64,000 nucleotides of DNA from Lytechinus variegatus (GCF_018143015.1 NC_054747.1:124001-188000); one strand, 5' to 3'. Shown: positions 32,151-44,632, counted from the stretch's first letter. A program made the numbers and translations. The notes: generated by a model not told the origin, from the sequence alone.

Positions 32151-35100
32151 TTACTTAGAAAGTACATGCCTTGGTGCTACATACTTCCTTGAGTCTGTCT
32201 TTGACAAAGTTGTCATCAAATCTAGTGGTTTGTAGTCAACAAGTTCCTTTTGATTCTTCACTACATGACGACGTGGAAAAATGAATTCTACTGCGTATGA
32301 ATGATAGTGTGAATTGTAATACACTGTATCTAATTGGACAAGTACAAAAAATACATTGCTGTTGTGTACAATGATATGCTCTATTTGACCAAACAGAGGA
32401 AGCTCGCTAACATCATGGCAGACCAGAAGTGACAACTGATAACGTGTTCCATTTACTTTAACCCAGTTGGCATCAAAGAATTCAGTAGAAAGATCCTCTA
32501 CTTGAATTTGCTCTTGCACAATCTGAGGGCATCTAATCGTGGTCTCTTTCTGCAGATGCCAAAACTTGAATCAGATTCTGAGCTACTGAGGGAAGAGGAG
32601 CTGGTATCCACCTTGATGTTGTCTGCACTTGTGAAGCTATGTACATCTGAACCTTTAATAATGAAAAGAGAGATAAAGCCATGATCACTGTTAAAAAACA
32701 ATGAATACTAGTATCTTAACCTTTGGTACAATTGAATACAGTTGGGCCTCCTCTATCCACACACTTGGGACCAGCACTAATCTGGACAAGGGATTTGACC
32801 AGATAAGGAAATTCTATATTCAAAACATGCAGTTGCCAAGAGTTTGAATGAATGAATGCATATTTCCATCATGAAAAATTTAACTCAATGTGCAATAAAA
32901 AAAGTTGGGAATATTATAAGTAACCCGAATAGTTTGCCATACTATGAGTATGCTTGAAATCTTTGTTGGTTCCGCTAATTCATTTGAGTAAAATACCGGT
33001 AGGCAAATTTCAGAGTGATCTGGATAAAGGAGACTGGATAAGGGAAGTCCAACTATATAAATTTCTAGTCTAAAACCATTAAAAACCAACATAAGTTATA
33101 TTGATCTGACAGAAAATTTGTAAGTGTGATTTTGCAATTATATATGATTCATGATGGTTAACAAACCATCAGTTTATTTCAACCCATTCATTTTTACTGT
33201 TAATTTTATGATACTTGAGCATTTTTATAGACATTTTAATTGTTAATTGAAAATCATTCATGCATGTCTAAGTAAATTATAATACAAGCATTTTTTAAAT
33301 CAATGCTACGCTCTATAAGCTACATTCAGTACACAATAAAGCTGCATTACTGTTATTTTTGTTTATCATTTTGTTATTTTTTAATTTCTTATGCATCAAT
33401 AGAAATAATATTCAGATTTTTCTAGTGGTCTTTTGTAGCATTTTGAAGCAAAATTTCAAAGGTCAAACACAGACACACACAAGTACAGATCCCCGTTCCA
33501 CAGACCACCCCCCCCCGTCTCAAAATTTCAATTAAAGACATTTCAAGAAGAACAAAAATGCAGGTTTGCATTGTTAAGAAATAAAATGTTAAAAAGAATC
33601 CGTCATTTCTATAATCTTTAGACCTGGAATTTAGATAATTGACTGCCCACAAATCATGGCTATTGTGGCAAGGTTATGCAAGCACAAATAAAGGGGTATG
33701 TTTTTCTTTCCTTGACCAAGTTTTGACACTTGTGCCTGTAATTTGCACTGCACATTCATTTATTGCTTAGGTAAAAAAAAGTTTGAATAGCCTTTATCGA
33801 CCGACCGTCAGAAAATGGCCTAACCATTTTTTTTCCTTTTCACATAAATTGAAAAATCACAATAAAATGGTAGATAGATATATGAAATACAATAAAAATG
33901 GTAATTTTCAGGTGTTCTTAAGCTTTTCACTACCTTCTAAGTCTTCTTTTCCTCATGGATGGGGGGGGGGGGCTTATGAAAAGTAAGAATTTTATTCCAA
34001 AGACTCTATACAGTAGCAGATCCAGCGGGGGCGCACCTGGCATGTGCCCCCTCTATATTTTGAGAATTACCTCGTGAACATGCACATTACCAAGGTTAAA
34101 TTATGATCTGCGCAACCTCTTTATTTAAATATGCTCTTTGCGCCTCCTCTATTTTAAAATCCTGAATCCGCTAAACATAGCAGGGGTTTGCAATTTTGTA
34201 TTATAATGCACTTTATCAAAAACTTACCAGACCATTCTTCATCTTCTTTTAGCACCATGAGGCTGACTGAGGGATGGCTTGTCACCACATCTCCTAGTAC
34301 ATCATCGTCTATACCAAATCCTTCTTGTTCATCCACAAGTACAAGGTCTTCACCATCCTTTATGTGGAATTTTCTTTTGACTGTAGGAGAGATTCAAAAT
34401 AAATGAGAAAAAATATCACAGTGCACTTTCAAATTTCTTAATACAAATTGGTGGCTCATAATAATTCTGCAAAACTACTGCTACAAGTAAGCCCAACTGT
34501 GCTATAGTACACTCTAAAACCTGTTAAATGGGATCAGGTCAATTCCACGATAACTTGTTAATGCATCTAAATTTTTGAAGCTTTTATTCTGAATGTTACT
34601 TTGTCAGGAGTTAGTTAGAGTCATAGTTACAGTACACAACAGAAATTGATTCAAATTCCTACGATTTTAGAGTTATAATGTGAAAATTTGAGCAAAAGTG
34701 TCACCGTAACGCCGTAACATAAAATGATTTTATCATGGAATTGACCATGATCAAGCTCAACTGGGGGTGGGGATGGAGTTGGGACTGTTGGGTGTGCTAG
34801 TACAAATAAAGATTGAATTTCTGTTTTCATCATTTTTGCATTTATCTGTATGTTGTAGACTAGGTTGGCATGATTTCTTAATTTTTGTTGTTGTAATTTT
34901 AACCCTTATTTCAGTCAAAAAAAGTCCAGGATACACAAGGCAGCACACACAAAACTATGGAGGTCCATACATTTACATGTCGGTGCCATGTTTGTTGCTC
35001 TGAACAATGACGCACAGTGCACACTAGCTTTAAGAGCATCGTGATGATGAAATTTTTAATATGATTTTTGATATGGTCATCACGACGCTTTAAGCCTTTG

Positions 35101-37159
35101 GTTAAAATTTCCTCCTCGCTGCTGTATGTAAACAAAAAACTATTCTTACATTTTATAGAAAATCTATACATTTTTACAAAAAAATAGAGGGGTTGAAACA
35201 ATTTTCTAACGGCCGAACACCTTTTGCGCGGGTGGATCGCATTTCTAATTCGGTCAAAAGATGAAAAATAAGCAACATTTCTTACCCAGCGCTGTGATTT
35301 TTGCTTCGATATCCACGTTTCGCCATATTTTCATGTATTAATTCGTGCCGTCACAATACTGCATTTGCACAACATGAAGCCGATCGCACTCACTAGTCTC
35401 GATCTGAAGGTGTGCAAAATATTCGCTTGGAAACCCCCAAGTGCAACCATTGAGTTTTTCCGAACGAAATATTCTGCGCACGCGAAGATCGAGACTAGTG
35501 CGTGCGATCAGATGCGATCGGCTTTCTTTGTTGTGCAAATGGAGTATTGTGACGGCACGAATTAACACATGAAAACATGACATGTGGATATCGAAGCGAA
35601 AATCACATAGTAAATTGTTTTAACCCCTCTAGTTTTTTGGAAAAATGTGTAGATTTTTTAAAAAATGTTAGAAGTTTTTTGTTTACATACAGCGGGGAGG
35701 AAATTTTAACCAAAGCCTTTAACCCTATGCAGCCGGGGGGGGGGGGGGCCTTACATTTTTCGCGATATTTTTTTTACGCATAAAAATCATGCACTGTAAA
35801 TTCAGTACTTTTTTCCTTCATATCTCGCGCATCTTTTGAGACCAAATTTGTGACGCCCGGCTATGCACTTCAGAAGCTACTTGTACTTGCACGTCGGACC
35901 AAAAATGGCTCAAAAACGTGATTTCATGTATAATTCCAATACAAATTGTGTTTTTAACTAAAATCTATAATTATTTTTGCTTTTACATATCAAAATCTAT
36001 TAATTTCAGTCTACTTATGATTGTAAAGGTGTTGTCGGTGAATTTCATTGAAAACATAGTAAAAATAACAAGGTTAAAAAACAAAGAAATACATAAGAAA
36101 TTTGAAAAACAATGAAATACATAAGAAAAAAAATTCTGATACCAAATTTTTAAAAAATTATGTTTGTTAAGAATGTAATAATGATTATCTTGACCAAAAA
36201 TCACCATATTCTTAGCTTTGAGTGATTTAGAGCAACAAAATCGTATTCCATGCATAAATTAGCATAATTTGCATAATTGTCCTTTTTTTGGAAAAATTAA
36301 CTATAGATCTACAGTTTTAGAGATCATGGGCGACGTGTGTGGGGGGCCAAATAAGCCCCCCCCCCCGGCTATGCAATTTCAAAATAGCCAGGGCTATATA
36401 TAGGGTTAAGCGTCGTGATGACCATATCAAAAATCATATATAGAACATCATACCATTGGTATATTACTAATACTAGTATTAGTACTGGGCCTAGCCCTAG
36501 TCCACCTATGAACCTCCATAGTTACACTTAACTTGTAGGCCTAGTCTGCTTTGGCTAGGATAGCTGTGGAATAGCTCTTGACAATTTGAAAAAACAAAAG
36601 CTATTCCACAGAGCTATTCATACTTATGGCATTCTCGTGAAAAGACTTTGTACACAAGAGAGACGCGCGCGGGACTACAGAGGTGGCTTATTTCACGATT
36701 TGGCCATACTTATCTGCTTAACATTATACAGTGAATTTTGAAGCCCCTAACCGGCTAACATCAGGCCTCACCATTTTGAGCTCTATTTTTTGGCTAGGCT
36801 AAACCCAGGATCACTGATTTCTCTTTACATTTTGCAACAAATATGTATTAAATAACTACATTTATCATTACTGTTTGCTCTTTGGCGTATTCATCAGTGA
36901 TAATTTTGCAGAAATCCGTAAAATATTAAATGGCATCAGGCCGGATGCCCAACCGTGAACCGGTCCAGACACGGCCTAGCCTAGTTGTTAGGCCATACCG
37001 CTAGGCCTACACAAGGACGAACACATGGATTGATTAACAAGAACCAAGCCAAGGTCTACACTTACTAAGTTCAAAGAATCCTACTGTGTCTTCTGGATCT
37101 ATAGGCAGGTATTTTCGAATACTTCGATCCGCTGAGCAGACCATGACGCTTAACGGCAT
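32151..37159 (-). CDS. CIDE-N domain protein, three exons, frameshifted in the last
   Basis: Exons 37159-37066, 34380-34228 and 32652-32151, with GT/AG borders and matching phase-1 junctions. Residues ~1-82 form a CIDE-N domain: MPLSVMVCSADRSIRKYLP (DRS-x-R motif), then LVLVDEQEGFGIDD and VSLMVLKEDEEW, in the order and spacing of that family (CIDE/DFF, which pair through this domain in apoptotic nuclease control or lipid-droplet proteins). Exon 3 gives a Ser/acidic linker and a basic patch (SSSESDSS, RKRPRL), then stops at 32498. The adjacent frame continues from about 32570 through VEDLSTEFFDANWVKVNG, LPLFGQIEHIIV and HYHSYAVEF to a stop at 32151, so there is one frame break. That last domain is unrecognised; similar proteins may exist among uncharacterised animal families. 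The start could be upstream at 37327, but the domain begins at 37159. Confidence 0.7.
35036..36452. mobile_element. Long foldback element in the CIDE-N gene intron, with nested insert
   Basis: Outer arms GATATGGTCATCACGACGCTT (35070-35091) and AAGCGTCGTGATGACCATATC (36407-36427) are inverse. Arms continue through TTAACCAAAG/CTTTGGTTAA, GTTTACATACAGC and AACCCCTCT and meet at a palindromic centre (35338-35565) with CGTGCCGTCACAATACTG repeated in inverse. The right arm is split at about 35729-36406 by another unit bounded by GCAGCCGGGGGG and CCCCCCGGCTATGC. Both are spliced out with intron 1. Confidence 0.8.
36564..36611. repeat. Small hairpin
   Basis: CTGTGGAATAGCT (36564-36576) and AGCTATTCCACAG (36599-36611) are perfect inverted repeats around a 22-base loop. 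Confidence 0.8.
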
Positions 37160-37559
37160 GGTTGCATGCACTTCAAGATGTGTATCTAGGCCAAACTGTA
37201 GAATACTCCTGAAAATCAAGTCAGTCGGGCAATGGATTTCTATTGCCTTGCTCCAGCTTGCGCTAGCTCTCGATCGCGATCGCAAGATATTATGGCGTCC
37301 AGCTTCAGCGCATGCGCATGCAGGCATATCGGATCATATGACAACTTTCGTCCAATGATTTTCCTCCATTTATCTCGCTTATGCGCATGTGCGATTTTAT
37401 AACACCAAATTTGACACCATCAACCTGTAATTGAATATTTTAACACCGTTGGTGTTATCATTCGCCGACTAGACATGAAATTGACACCAAGGGTGTTAAT
37501 ATTTTTCTATTCCATGCTGGTGTTGAATATTTAACACCCTGGTTTTTGCAGTGTACTTT

Positions 37560-37925
37560 GCTCCGCCACTCATCTTTTGCCTTCCCATCCTCATTACAAT
37601 CGAACAGCGACGGTGCCCCCCCCCCCCCTCCACCAGGCTCACCTTTTCGGTTTCCTGGCTTCCGTTCACCATCGATTATTTCATTATTTGGATCGACGAA
37701 CCTTATTTCATTTTCTGATTATCGAACCCTATTCTGTTTTCGGACTAACGAAACTATCGGAAAAGCGAACCTCGGAATAACGCCATAATTGTTCGGATTA
37801 ACAAATCTTTTTTTCGTTTTCGGATTAACGAACATCGAGGTATATGCAATATACGTGTTTTGGAATTACGAACCTTCGGAATAACGAACCATCGTAGGAA
37901 CGAATATTTGGAATTACGAAGTGAA
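37560..37925 (+). repeat. TTCGGAATTACGAACC-family element, plus orientation
   Basis: Begins CTTCCCATCCTCATTACAAT, a poly-C tract and CTCCACC, then arrays of GTTTTCGGATTAACGAAC units, ending GGAATTACGAAG. The element at 43985-44395 is the same family in reverse. Confidence 0.75.
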
Positions 37926-39060
37926 ACCATAATTCCCCTTTTTAATTTTTACATATTTTTCTGTTCTGAAGTGCCATTGCTATGGATAAATATCAACAAA
38001 TAATTGTCAGTGTTGGAGAGCAATATGAAAGAGACATACATTATGGTGAACATTTATTTGTGATTTTTTTTTCAAGAAACAGCAGTTTTTAAAAAACACA
38101 AAAACACTAATAATAATGTCTGATATATTAACAGAGTATGATCATACTGAGTTTAACTACTTTTACTCAAGCGATGAACACTGCAGCCGCAAATCTTCAT
38201 GTGTATTACCACATAAGTTCCCTTTCATCAAACTGACACAGCTTATACATGTTTAACTGATACTGATAACTACTTGTTACCCATTTTTAACATTATTCTT
38301 TATAAGTAGCACCCCAAGGTATTATGGGTGATGTGTAAAATGGGAAAATGTAATTACTTTCACTATGTGGTAAACTTTTTTTTTTTGGGGGGGGGAGGGG
38401 ATTCAAATTGCCATCAGCACCCCCAGTTAAAAACAAATCACAGGACTCTAATTTATAAATGTAGTGTTGGACACTATATATATACATAGTTTTTCATTCT
38501 GCAAATTGTACTTGATATTTGACTTTATTTCACATATTTTACATAATTTATAATGAAAAAAATAAAATAAAAAAATAACCCAAGAATTAACATTATGCAC
38601 AATTCAGACATGGCATCATTTATATCTATAAAATCGAATAATACAACGATTAAAAAATAGAAAACTGTGAAACATTAGACAAAACAACGTTTACTCAGTC
38701 TGCAGAATAAAAAAAATGAATTCTTAATTAACGTAGGAGAGAAAAATAATATCTGAATATGGTTCGATTACAAAAGGAAATGGGGAAATATTTAAATAGA
38801 GCACATTGTTTACAAAATGTGTTTGTCACTATAACTCAGCAAAAGCGTACTAACAGTATTTGTAAAATTTACTATATAATATACACAAGACTTATGATTT
38901 TCCTGTTGTATATAAAATATCTCATATCAGTTAATCCATATATGTTAACATTTTCTTAATAAGATATTCGGTATAAAAAGCTGTCAAAACGTAACCAATT
39001 TCGGCAACTGTAGATTAATTTTAAAACAGGAATCACAAGCATTATTAGACGTGTATTTGG
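37926..39060. other. AT-rich stretch, nothing recognised
   Basis: No exon-like or repeat structure apart from a short poly-T/poly-G tract at 38378-38400. Confidence 0.4.
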
Positions 39061-39074
39061 TAATATATTTCTTA

Positions 39075-39290
39075 TGTCAATATCTGTTCATACACGGTAA
39101 GAAAAATATATATATATATACAACACTGTTTACTAAATGAACCTTACAGTAATTGTTTAAACAGCTTAAACAACTGTTTAAATCTTAAACAACAAAGTTT
39201 AATTTTCAATAAATTAAACATGATTGTTTAAACAATTAAACAAATACTGTAAGGTTCATATAGTAAACAGCGTTTTTACTGTGTGATGCT
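39075..39290. mobile_element. Palindromic MITE
   Basis: CACGGTAAGAAAAA and CACTGTTTACTAAATGAACC on the left; AAGGTTCATATAGTAAACAG and TTTTTACTGTGTG on the right. Nearly its whole length is self-complementary, with GTTTAAACAATTAAAC in the middle. Confidence 0.75.
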
Positions 39291-39393
39291 ATAGTCATTT
39301 TGTTTTGCTTATATCGTCATATACCACAATATTAAAGGGCAAATGACCTAATTTTGCTCTTAAAGAGCGTGTATAGTGACTGCACTTCGGAGT

Positions 39394-39433
39394 GCTGATT
39401 TGTCTAGTTCAAATTTAAACTAGACAAATCAGC
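39394..39433. repeat. 40-bp near-perfect hairpin
   Basis: GCTGATTTGTCTAGTTCAAA followed at once by TTTAAACTAGACAAATCAGC; 19 of 20 pairs, no loop. Confidence 0.9.
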
Positions 39434-39914
39434 CCTCCATTTTTTAGAGTATATATATACATATATTTTTTTATATATTTTTTGAGATATTAAAGAAAGT
39501 GTGGATTCTTTTGGAAAAGTCGAAGCGAATGCTCAAGTTCCCCCAAAAGAAAAATATGCAGTATCTACAGATAAAGGAGAATAATAATGAAATAATAAAT
39601 TAATGTGTACATCTAGGGAAACAAATTAAAGTTTAGAAATACGGAGGGCGCATTGTACTAAAAAAAAGAGCGCTCTCTTTTTTTAAATTTGCCCAAATGA
39701 TAACAAATTGTACAAAACATAACTGTTAATCTATTATAACTATTTAGTTTGTACTTAAATTTTAATGGACATGTATCTACTGGCATGGAAACACTACGAC
39801 ACCCTATACAAACTATGGCACTCTCTGCAGTAAACTGCCGACCTTCAAAAGACAATTTTAATGAAGTTTACGACTTTACCTTGTTTGTAAAGGGTGTACT
39901 CCTTGAGTGTAAGC

Positions 39915-40105
39915 TGTTAGAGGTGCCGTGGCCGACTGGTCTAAGGCGTTTGAATATACATGGAAAGTCCGGGGTTCGATTCCCGGCCGCGGCACTTATG
40001 CCCTTGAGCAAGGTATTTAATCGACAATGCTCTTTTATCCTCCTTTCAAAGAAATGAAAACGCTGTACACATTCTTGATAACTAGGTGTGCACTTGGTAA
40101 ACAAA
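39915..40105 (+). mobile_element. tRNA-derived SINE (V-SINE-like)
   Basis: A tRNA-Ser/Leu-like head at 39923-39995 has a 7-bp acceptor stem (GTGCCGT with GCGGCAC), the A-box TGGCCGACTGGTCTAAGGCG and the B-box GGGTTCGATTCCC. The anticodon stem does not form, so it is not a working tRNA. It is followed by TGCCCTTGAGCAAGGTATTT, the conserved core phrase of vertebrate/deuterostome V-SINE-type elements (established knowledge, from memory). Confidence 0.75.
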
Positions 40106-40890
40106 AATATATATTACACATTGACCATGTTGACACATTCTTTCTTGGTAGTGACGCAATATCGACTGAGTAACTTATGATAAAAAAAGTAACATCTTCT
40201 CATCTGTAGATACTTCGTTTTACCATTTTGGGGGAGTTTTGGGGCCTGAAATAGGCACATTCATAATTTACAATTTGGTGATAAAAGAATACTTGAGAAA
40301 TAGAGTTTAGAGAGGCTTCGAAAGAGTAAATTTAAATGCTTAGTATCTCAACTTGTGCAAAGTGTAGATACTGCATTTTTTTAGAGGAGATACTGCGTTT
40401 TGCAGTGACTAAACAGTGGCTTTCCAAAAGAAATTTAGAAAACTGGATGCTTTGTGAAAAAAAGTGACATATACTGTTTTTTGTGTGTGTGTGGGGGGGG
40501 GGACAGAACTTCATATAAGGATACCTAATTACAAAATAGGGACCTTTTCAATTTCGAATTATGTTTATTTAATTCCAAAAAAAATAATTATAATCAAACT
40601 TATATATATATATATATATATCTATAGGGGCCTTGACTTAGTCTCAAAATTCCATTCACTTTGTTATTCATAGGGCAACTAGTCAACCTGTATACGTCAT
40701 GACACCGTCATCAAACCCCCCAAAATGACACCAGCTTTTGAATTGCCCATTAAAAATCAGGACATGAATAAAACAAAAACATCAGACATATAAATGTACA
40801 TTTCCTGAAACAGTATTTTCTACAAATCAATCCAGAAGCAAAGACCACAATATATGTTTGGTGTTCATAAATTTCATAAATACCGTGCTA
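40106..40890. other. Non-coding stretch
   Basis: Contains a GT/poly-G run at 40480-40502 and a (TA)n run at 40600-40622. Nothing else recognised. Confidence 0.4.
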
Positions 40891-40891
40891 A

Positions 40892-43202
40892 TTATTTCTT
40901 ATATTCATCGATAAGAGCTCCTACTTCTGCTGCATGCAGAGCTTTGTCTAGATCGTCGATGTATCCACCTTCACGTTTATTCGCCCATTCATTCAATAAA
41001 TAAACAAATGCTTCGTTCGTGTCATTTGAATGTCTCTTCAGTATCGTCTGAATGTAGTTGAGGCTAAAACCCAAGTTAACCAATAGCTCGCTGTATTTTC
41101 CGTAAGGTAGAAGTTTCGATAGCTTAACGATCTTCCCGGCCGTAACCTTTCTGTTCATCGACCTGTAATAATACAATTATATAAATACATTTAATCAAAT
41201 CTTTGCTAAGGGGGCAGTAATATGAATATACCCTGCACGCTCGAATTTAGCTTCCATTCCAATGTCTGTTTTGCCATTTTTTAAAAACAACATTGGACTC
41301 CATTTTAGGCATCTAGCGCCTCTCTCAGCGGTGTTTCTTTTTATTCCAAACGTTTCCTTTGAGGGCTTCTTTTGACATGGTTGATAGATCTTGTAAAGGG
41401 ACGCCCCATTAAACACCGGGGGGGGGGGGCAATGATCTCCCCTATAAAAGGGGAGGTCGGGGGGGGGGGCTAGAAGTTTGGGATGATGGATTTTTTTTTT
41501 CTTTACTCTGATTGTGAGGCATCTTTTTTTTGTTGCTCATATCGCAAGTTATTTTTTGGGAAAAAAACATCCAGCCCCCCCTTGAAATCTAATATGTCTA
41601 ATGGCGCGTACCTCATACCTCGGTCACATTTGCTCTACGGCGGCCGTACGGCGAGTCGAAAGCGGCCGTTTTAACATTTTCTATTTTTTTTGCTCCAGCT
41701 ACATATAGGGGGTTTGAATAAAAATTAGTAAAACGGCTGAAACGGCTAGAGGAAATGTGATCGTGGTATTATAGTAGCACGTAAGGGCGCCATGAGGTAA
41801 ACATATTTCTGCCGTGAACTAGTGAATTGAATGGAAGCTAGCCAGACGGCCATTTTTATTGTGTTTTTAAGAAACAAAGCTACCAAGAAATTATATCATA
41901 AGTGATAGAGATCCATAAAAGCTTGGGATTCCTTTTTCTTATTTTTTATTCATTATGTGCAGTCAATACGTTAATTCGCCTAATAGCCAATAGGTCTGAT
42001 ACCGATTTCTTTATTATCAGTTGATGGTCTGAATATTAAACGATCTAAAATTGAAATCAAATTTTTTAGTAGGTTTAACCTGGCACGGATCCAGAAGGGA
42101 GGGGAAAGGGAAGTGGAGCACGAAAAGAAAATTAAAGAAAAAGGGGGAAAAAGAGGAGAGAACAAAAATAAAGATACAAAAAATCCAGGTGGTTCGAAAG
42201 CCCCCCCCCTCCAAAAAAAAAGAAGAGACAAACAAAAGCAGGAGAACAAAAATGGTATAGCGGGGGGGGGGTGTTGAATATTATATTGCAAATAATTTTA
42301 TAATCGAAAACAAGCACATTATCATGATCTGCAAATGCCTTTTAATGTTATGCCAATTTTAGCACTCATCAGAAAACCTCTCAATCCAAGTTTTATATTA
42401 AAAAACATTTGTAGTCAGGTTCAGCTCGCAAAAATTTAGCCAAAAAAAAGAAACAAAAAAGAGTGATATCATCGACTCTTTTGTTTGTATATCACTTTAT
42501 TCTGTGTGAAAAAAGTAAAAACGTATACTATGCTTATTTACTTTAGATCCGATGTCGATGAAATTTTCAGCATTTCTATAAGCCAGTTCGTAGTTCTTTT
42601 CTGCGCATGATCTAAAGATTCTGCGCATGATCTGAGGAAGGTTATTTGTACTAAAGTGACATGGTGATTTAAAATCTAATGAGATAAGCACCAACTTAGA
42701 TGTCTTGATTATTCATTTATTCTTTTTAATTGTGTTTTTCATTTACATCAAAAACAACAACAATGCGTCCACGAACGCACAGTTTGCCAAGTACTTTGTG
42801 CAACATGCTATGGTGTGCAGGCAAAGTAGGAATGCAACAAATACTTTCATAAAGTGTTCATTGGTGTGCGATTCTGGTCACCTGGTCTATTCAATCTATT
42901 CATCCTGCTATGTAAGGCATGCTTATGTAATATCTTGCTTTGAAATCTGCCTATCATAATGAAAGAAATGAAAGGTCATTTGACCAAAATTGTCCATGAA
43001 CTGGTCTATTTTGAAGATCTACCTACTTGAAGGATGGATTTGCCTTTCAAGTATTTTTCACCGGAAAATTAAGCAAATCCCAAAGTCATGCAATGAAGGA
43101 AATGTCTGTTAAAATGATAGTTGCTAAAGGTGTACTTACGCATTACTGTTCTTTGGAGCTGCAGCCATGGCTATCGATGCTTTGGTAGTCTTTGTTGACA
43201 CC
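40892..43202 (-). CDS. Death-domain protein, short two-exon gene
   Basis: Exons 43202-43140 and 41162-40892 are bounded by GT/AG and joined in phase 2 (GC|G, Ala). A GCCATGG start context at 43168 gives a 99-residue protein. An upstream reading through VSTKTTKASIA is also open, so further 5' exons are possible. Residues ~15-95 look like a Death domain: IVKLSKLLPYGKYSELLVNL, GFSLNYIQTILKR, AFVYLLNEW and DDLDKALHAAEVGALIDEY fit its helix pattern, including the LPY-x-KY and W positions. Death domains pair with each other in apoptosis and innate-immune signalling complexes. A related copy is at 54642-54909, so this is a local family. No other domain is visible; it could be an adaptor or a decoy (inference). 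Confidence 0.75.
41203..43130. other. Intron/intergenic stretch with poly-G-tipped repeat fragments
   Basis: Poly-G/poly-C bounded fragments lie at 41415-41475 and 42075-42275. The open frames across them are low-complexity Phe/Leu/Ser or Lys/Glu runs and are not regarded as genes. Confidence 0.45.
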
Positions 43203-43984
43203 CTGCGAAAATATAATCAATCACTAAAGAACTTGTTCCTACAATATGACTGTCGCGGCAATTATAAATATTTGGAAATCTTACTTTTCAATTAATTATT
43301 GGAAAATTGCTCTTTTGCAAACCCGTTTTACATATCCATCAATTATACATCTTCGATATATATGTATATCTGTTAACAGACATATTGATTAAGATCGTAC
43401 GTTTCTGTGAACGCGCGACTAAAGATTCGTTTAAAGTTTAAAGATTCGTTTAACAGTAAATATCAAGTTTTAATTTGAATCGTATGCCATATTATCCTGA
43501 CTTTGGTGAGAAATATCAATCGGGACTTAAATGTTTTCGAGCATTAATCATAGACCCATTGTCATTAAAAAGAGTAAAAGTAGAGGAGCTATTTCATATA
43601 GGTTTATGGAATTAATTACATATCACCCTTACTTCTTCGTAATAATGTCACCATTACCGAATTACTATTTGATAATTATGAATTATCGTGATTTTTAGAT
43701 GTTGAAATGAATTGTTTATGATTATTATCTCGATAATTTATTTTTATCAAAGTTATTGACTATCATCTTCAATATCATCATTATTCCCATCTTTAAACCC
43801 ATTACTTCTCACAAATATTTTCGTATTCTGTTGCATTCTATTGTTTTTTCTTTCGTCCAAGAATTGTATTGCTGCAAATTATTTTGTAAATAGGGAGAAA
43901 TACTGAGCACACAACCGCGTAGCCAGGATTTCATTTTGGAGGGGGCGGTAAATGCACGCGAAGAGTGCCAACGGTTACACTTCT

Positions 43985-44395
43985 AATTCCAAAGCTTCGT
44001 AATTCCGAAGGTTCGTAATTCCGAAACACGTAAATTGCCTATACCTCGATGTTCGTTAATCCGAAAACGAAAAAGGGTTCGTTAATCCGAACATTTGTGG
44101 CGTTATTCCGACGGTTCGTTATTCCGAAGGTTCGATAATCCGAAAACGAAATAAGGTTCGTTGTTCCGAAGGTTCGATAATCCGAAAACGAATTAGGGTT
44201 CGTTGTTCCGAAGGTTCGTTAATCCGAAAACGAAATAAGGTTCGTTAATCCGAAAACAAAATAAGGTTCGTTAATCCGAAAACAAAATAAGGTTCGTTAA
44301 TCCGAAAAATGAAAACTGGGAAAGCAGAGGCAGAGGCAAGGGGGGGGGGGGTGGACACTTGCCGTTCAATTATTATGAGGATGGGAAGGCTAGGG
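43985..44395 (-). repeat. TTCGGAATTACGAACC-family element, minus orientation
   Basis: Tandem GTTCGTTAATCCGAAAACG and GTTCGTTATTCCGAAGG units of roughly 20-45 bp, then AAGCAGAGGCAGAGGCAAGG, poly-G and GAGGATGGGAAGGCTAG. It is the reverse complement of the layout at 37560-37925. Confidence 0.8.
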
Positions 44396-44414
44396 CGGCC
44401 AAACGAATTTTCGT

Positions 44415-44632
44415 TGAATAATAATAATAATAATAGGCATTTATATAGCGCCATCTATCTAGAAATAATCTATTCCGAGGCGCGTTGTTATTATTATTAT
44501 TACCCCGGCTTTAGCTCGAGCTGCCTCTCAGCGCTCATGCATTCAAGGAATTAATCCTACCGGGTACCCATTCACCTCACCTGGGTCGAGTGCAGCACAA
44601 TGTGGATAAATTTCTTGCTGAAGGAAATTACG
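44415..44632 (+). mobile_element. (ATA)n-headed SINE-like element
   Basis: (ATA)n tract, GGCATTTATATAGCGCC, GGGTACCCATTCACCTCACC, GAGTGCAGCACA and GAAGGAAATTACGCC, in the same order as the insert at 25105-25311. It also contains an internal inverted ATTATTATTATT tract. Confidence 0.75.

Larger units (their letters stand above)
29790..37553. mobile_element. 7.8-kb CACTA-like DNA transposon carrying a CIDE-N gene
   Basis: The left end CACTGCAAAAACCAGGGTGTT and right end AACACCCTGGTTTTTGCAGTG are perfect inverted repeats over 21 bp, each followed inward by AACACC/GGTGTT-rich subterminal repeats. TA lies just outside both ends (29788-29789 and 37554-37555). A CACTG start, a 2-bp duplication and repetitive subtermini fit the CACTA/EnSpm type (inference). 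No transposase was found inside. The contents are a spliced minus-strand gene and nested foldback elements. Alternatively the ends belong to two separate smaller elements in opposite orientation. Confidence 0.6.

Noticed and set aside
39923..39995. Functional tRNA-Ser or tRNA-Leu
   Set aside because: Acceptor, A-box and B-box are good, but the anticodon stem does not form and a SINE core follows directly.
41980..42291. Phe/Leu/Ser-rich minus-strand frames
   Set aside because: Translation of purine/pyrimidine tracts between poly-G and poly-C runs of a repeat fragment.
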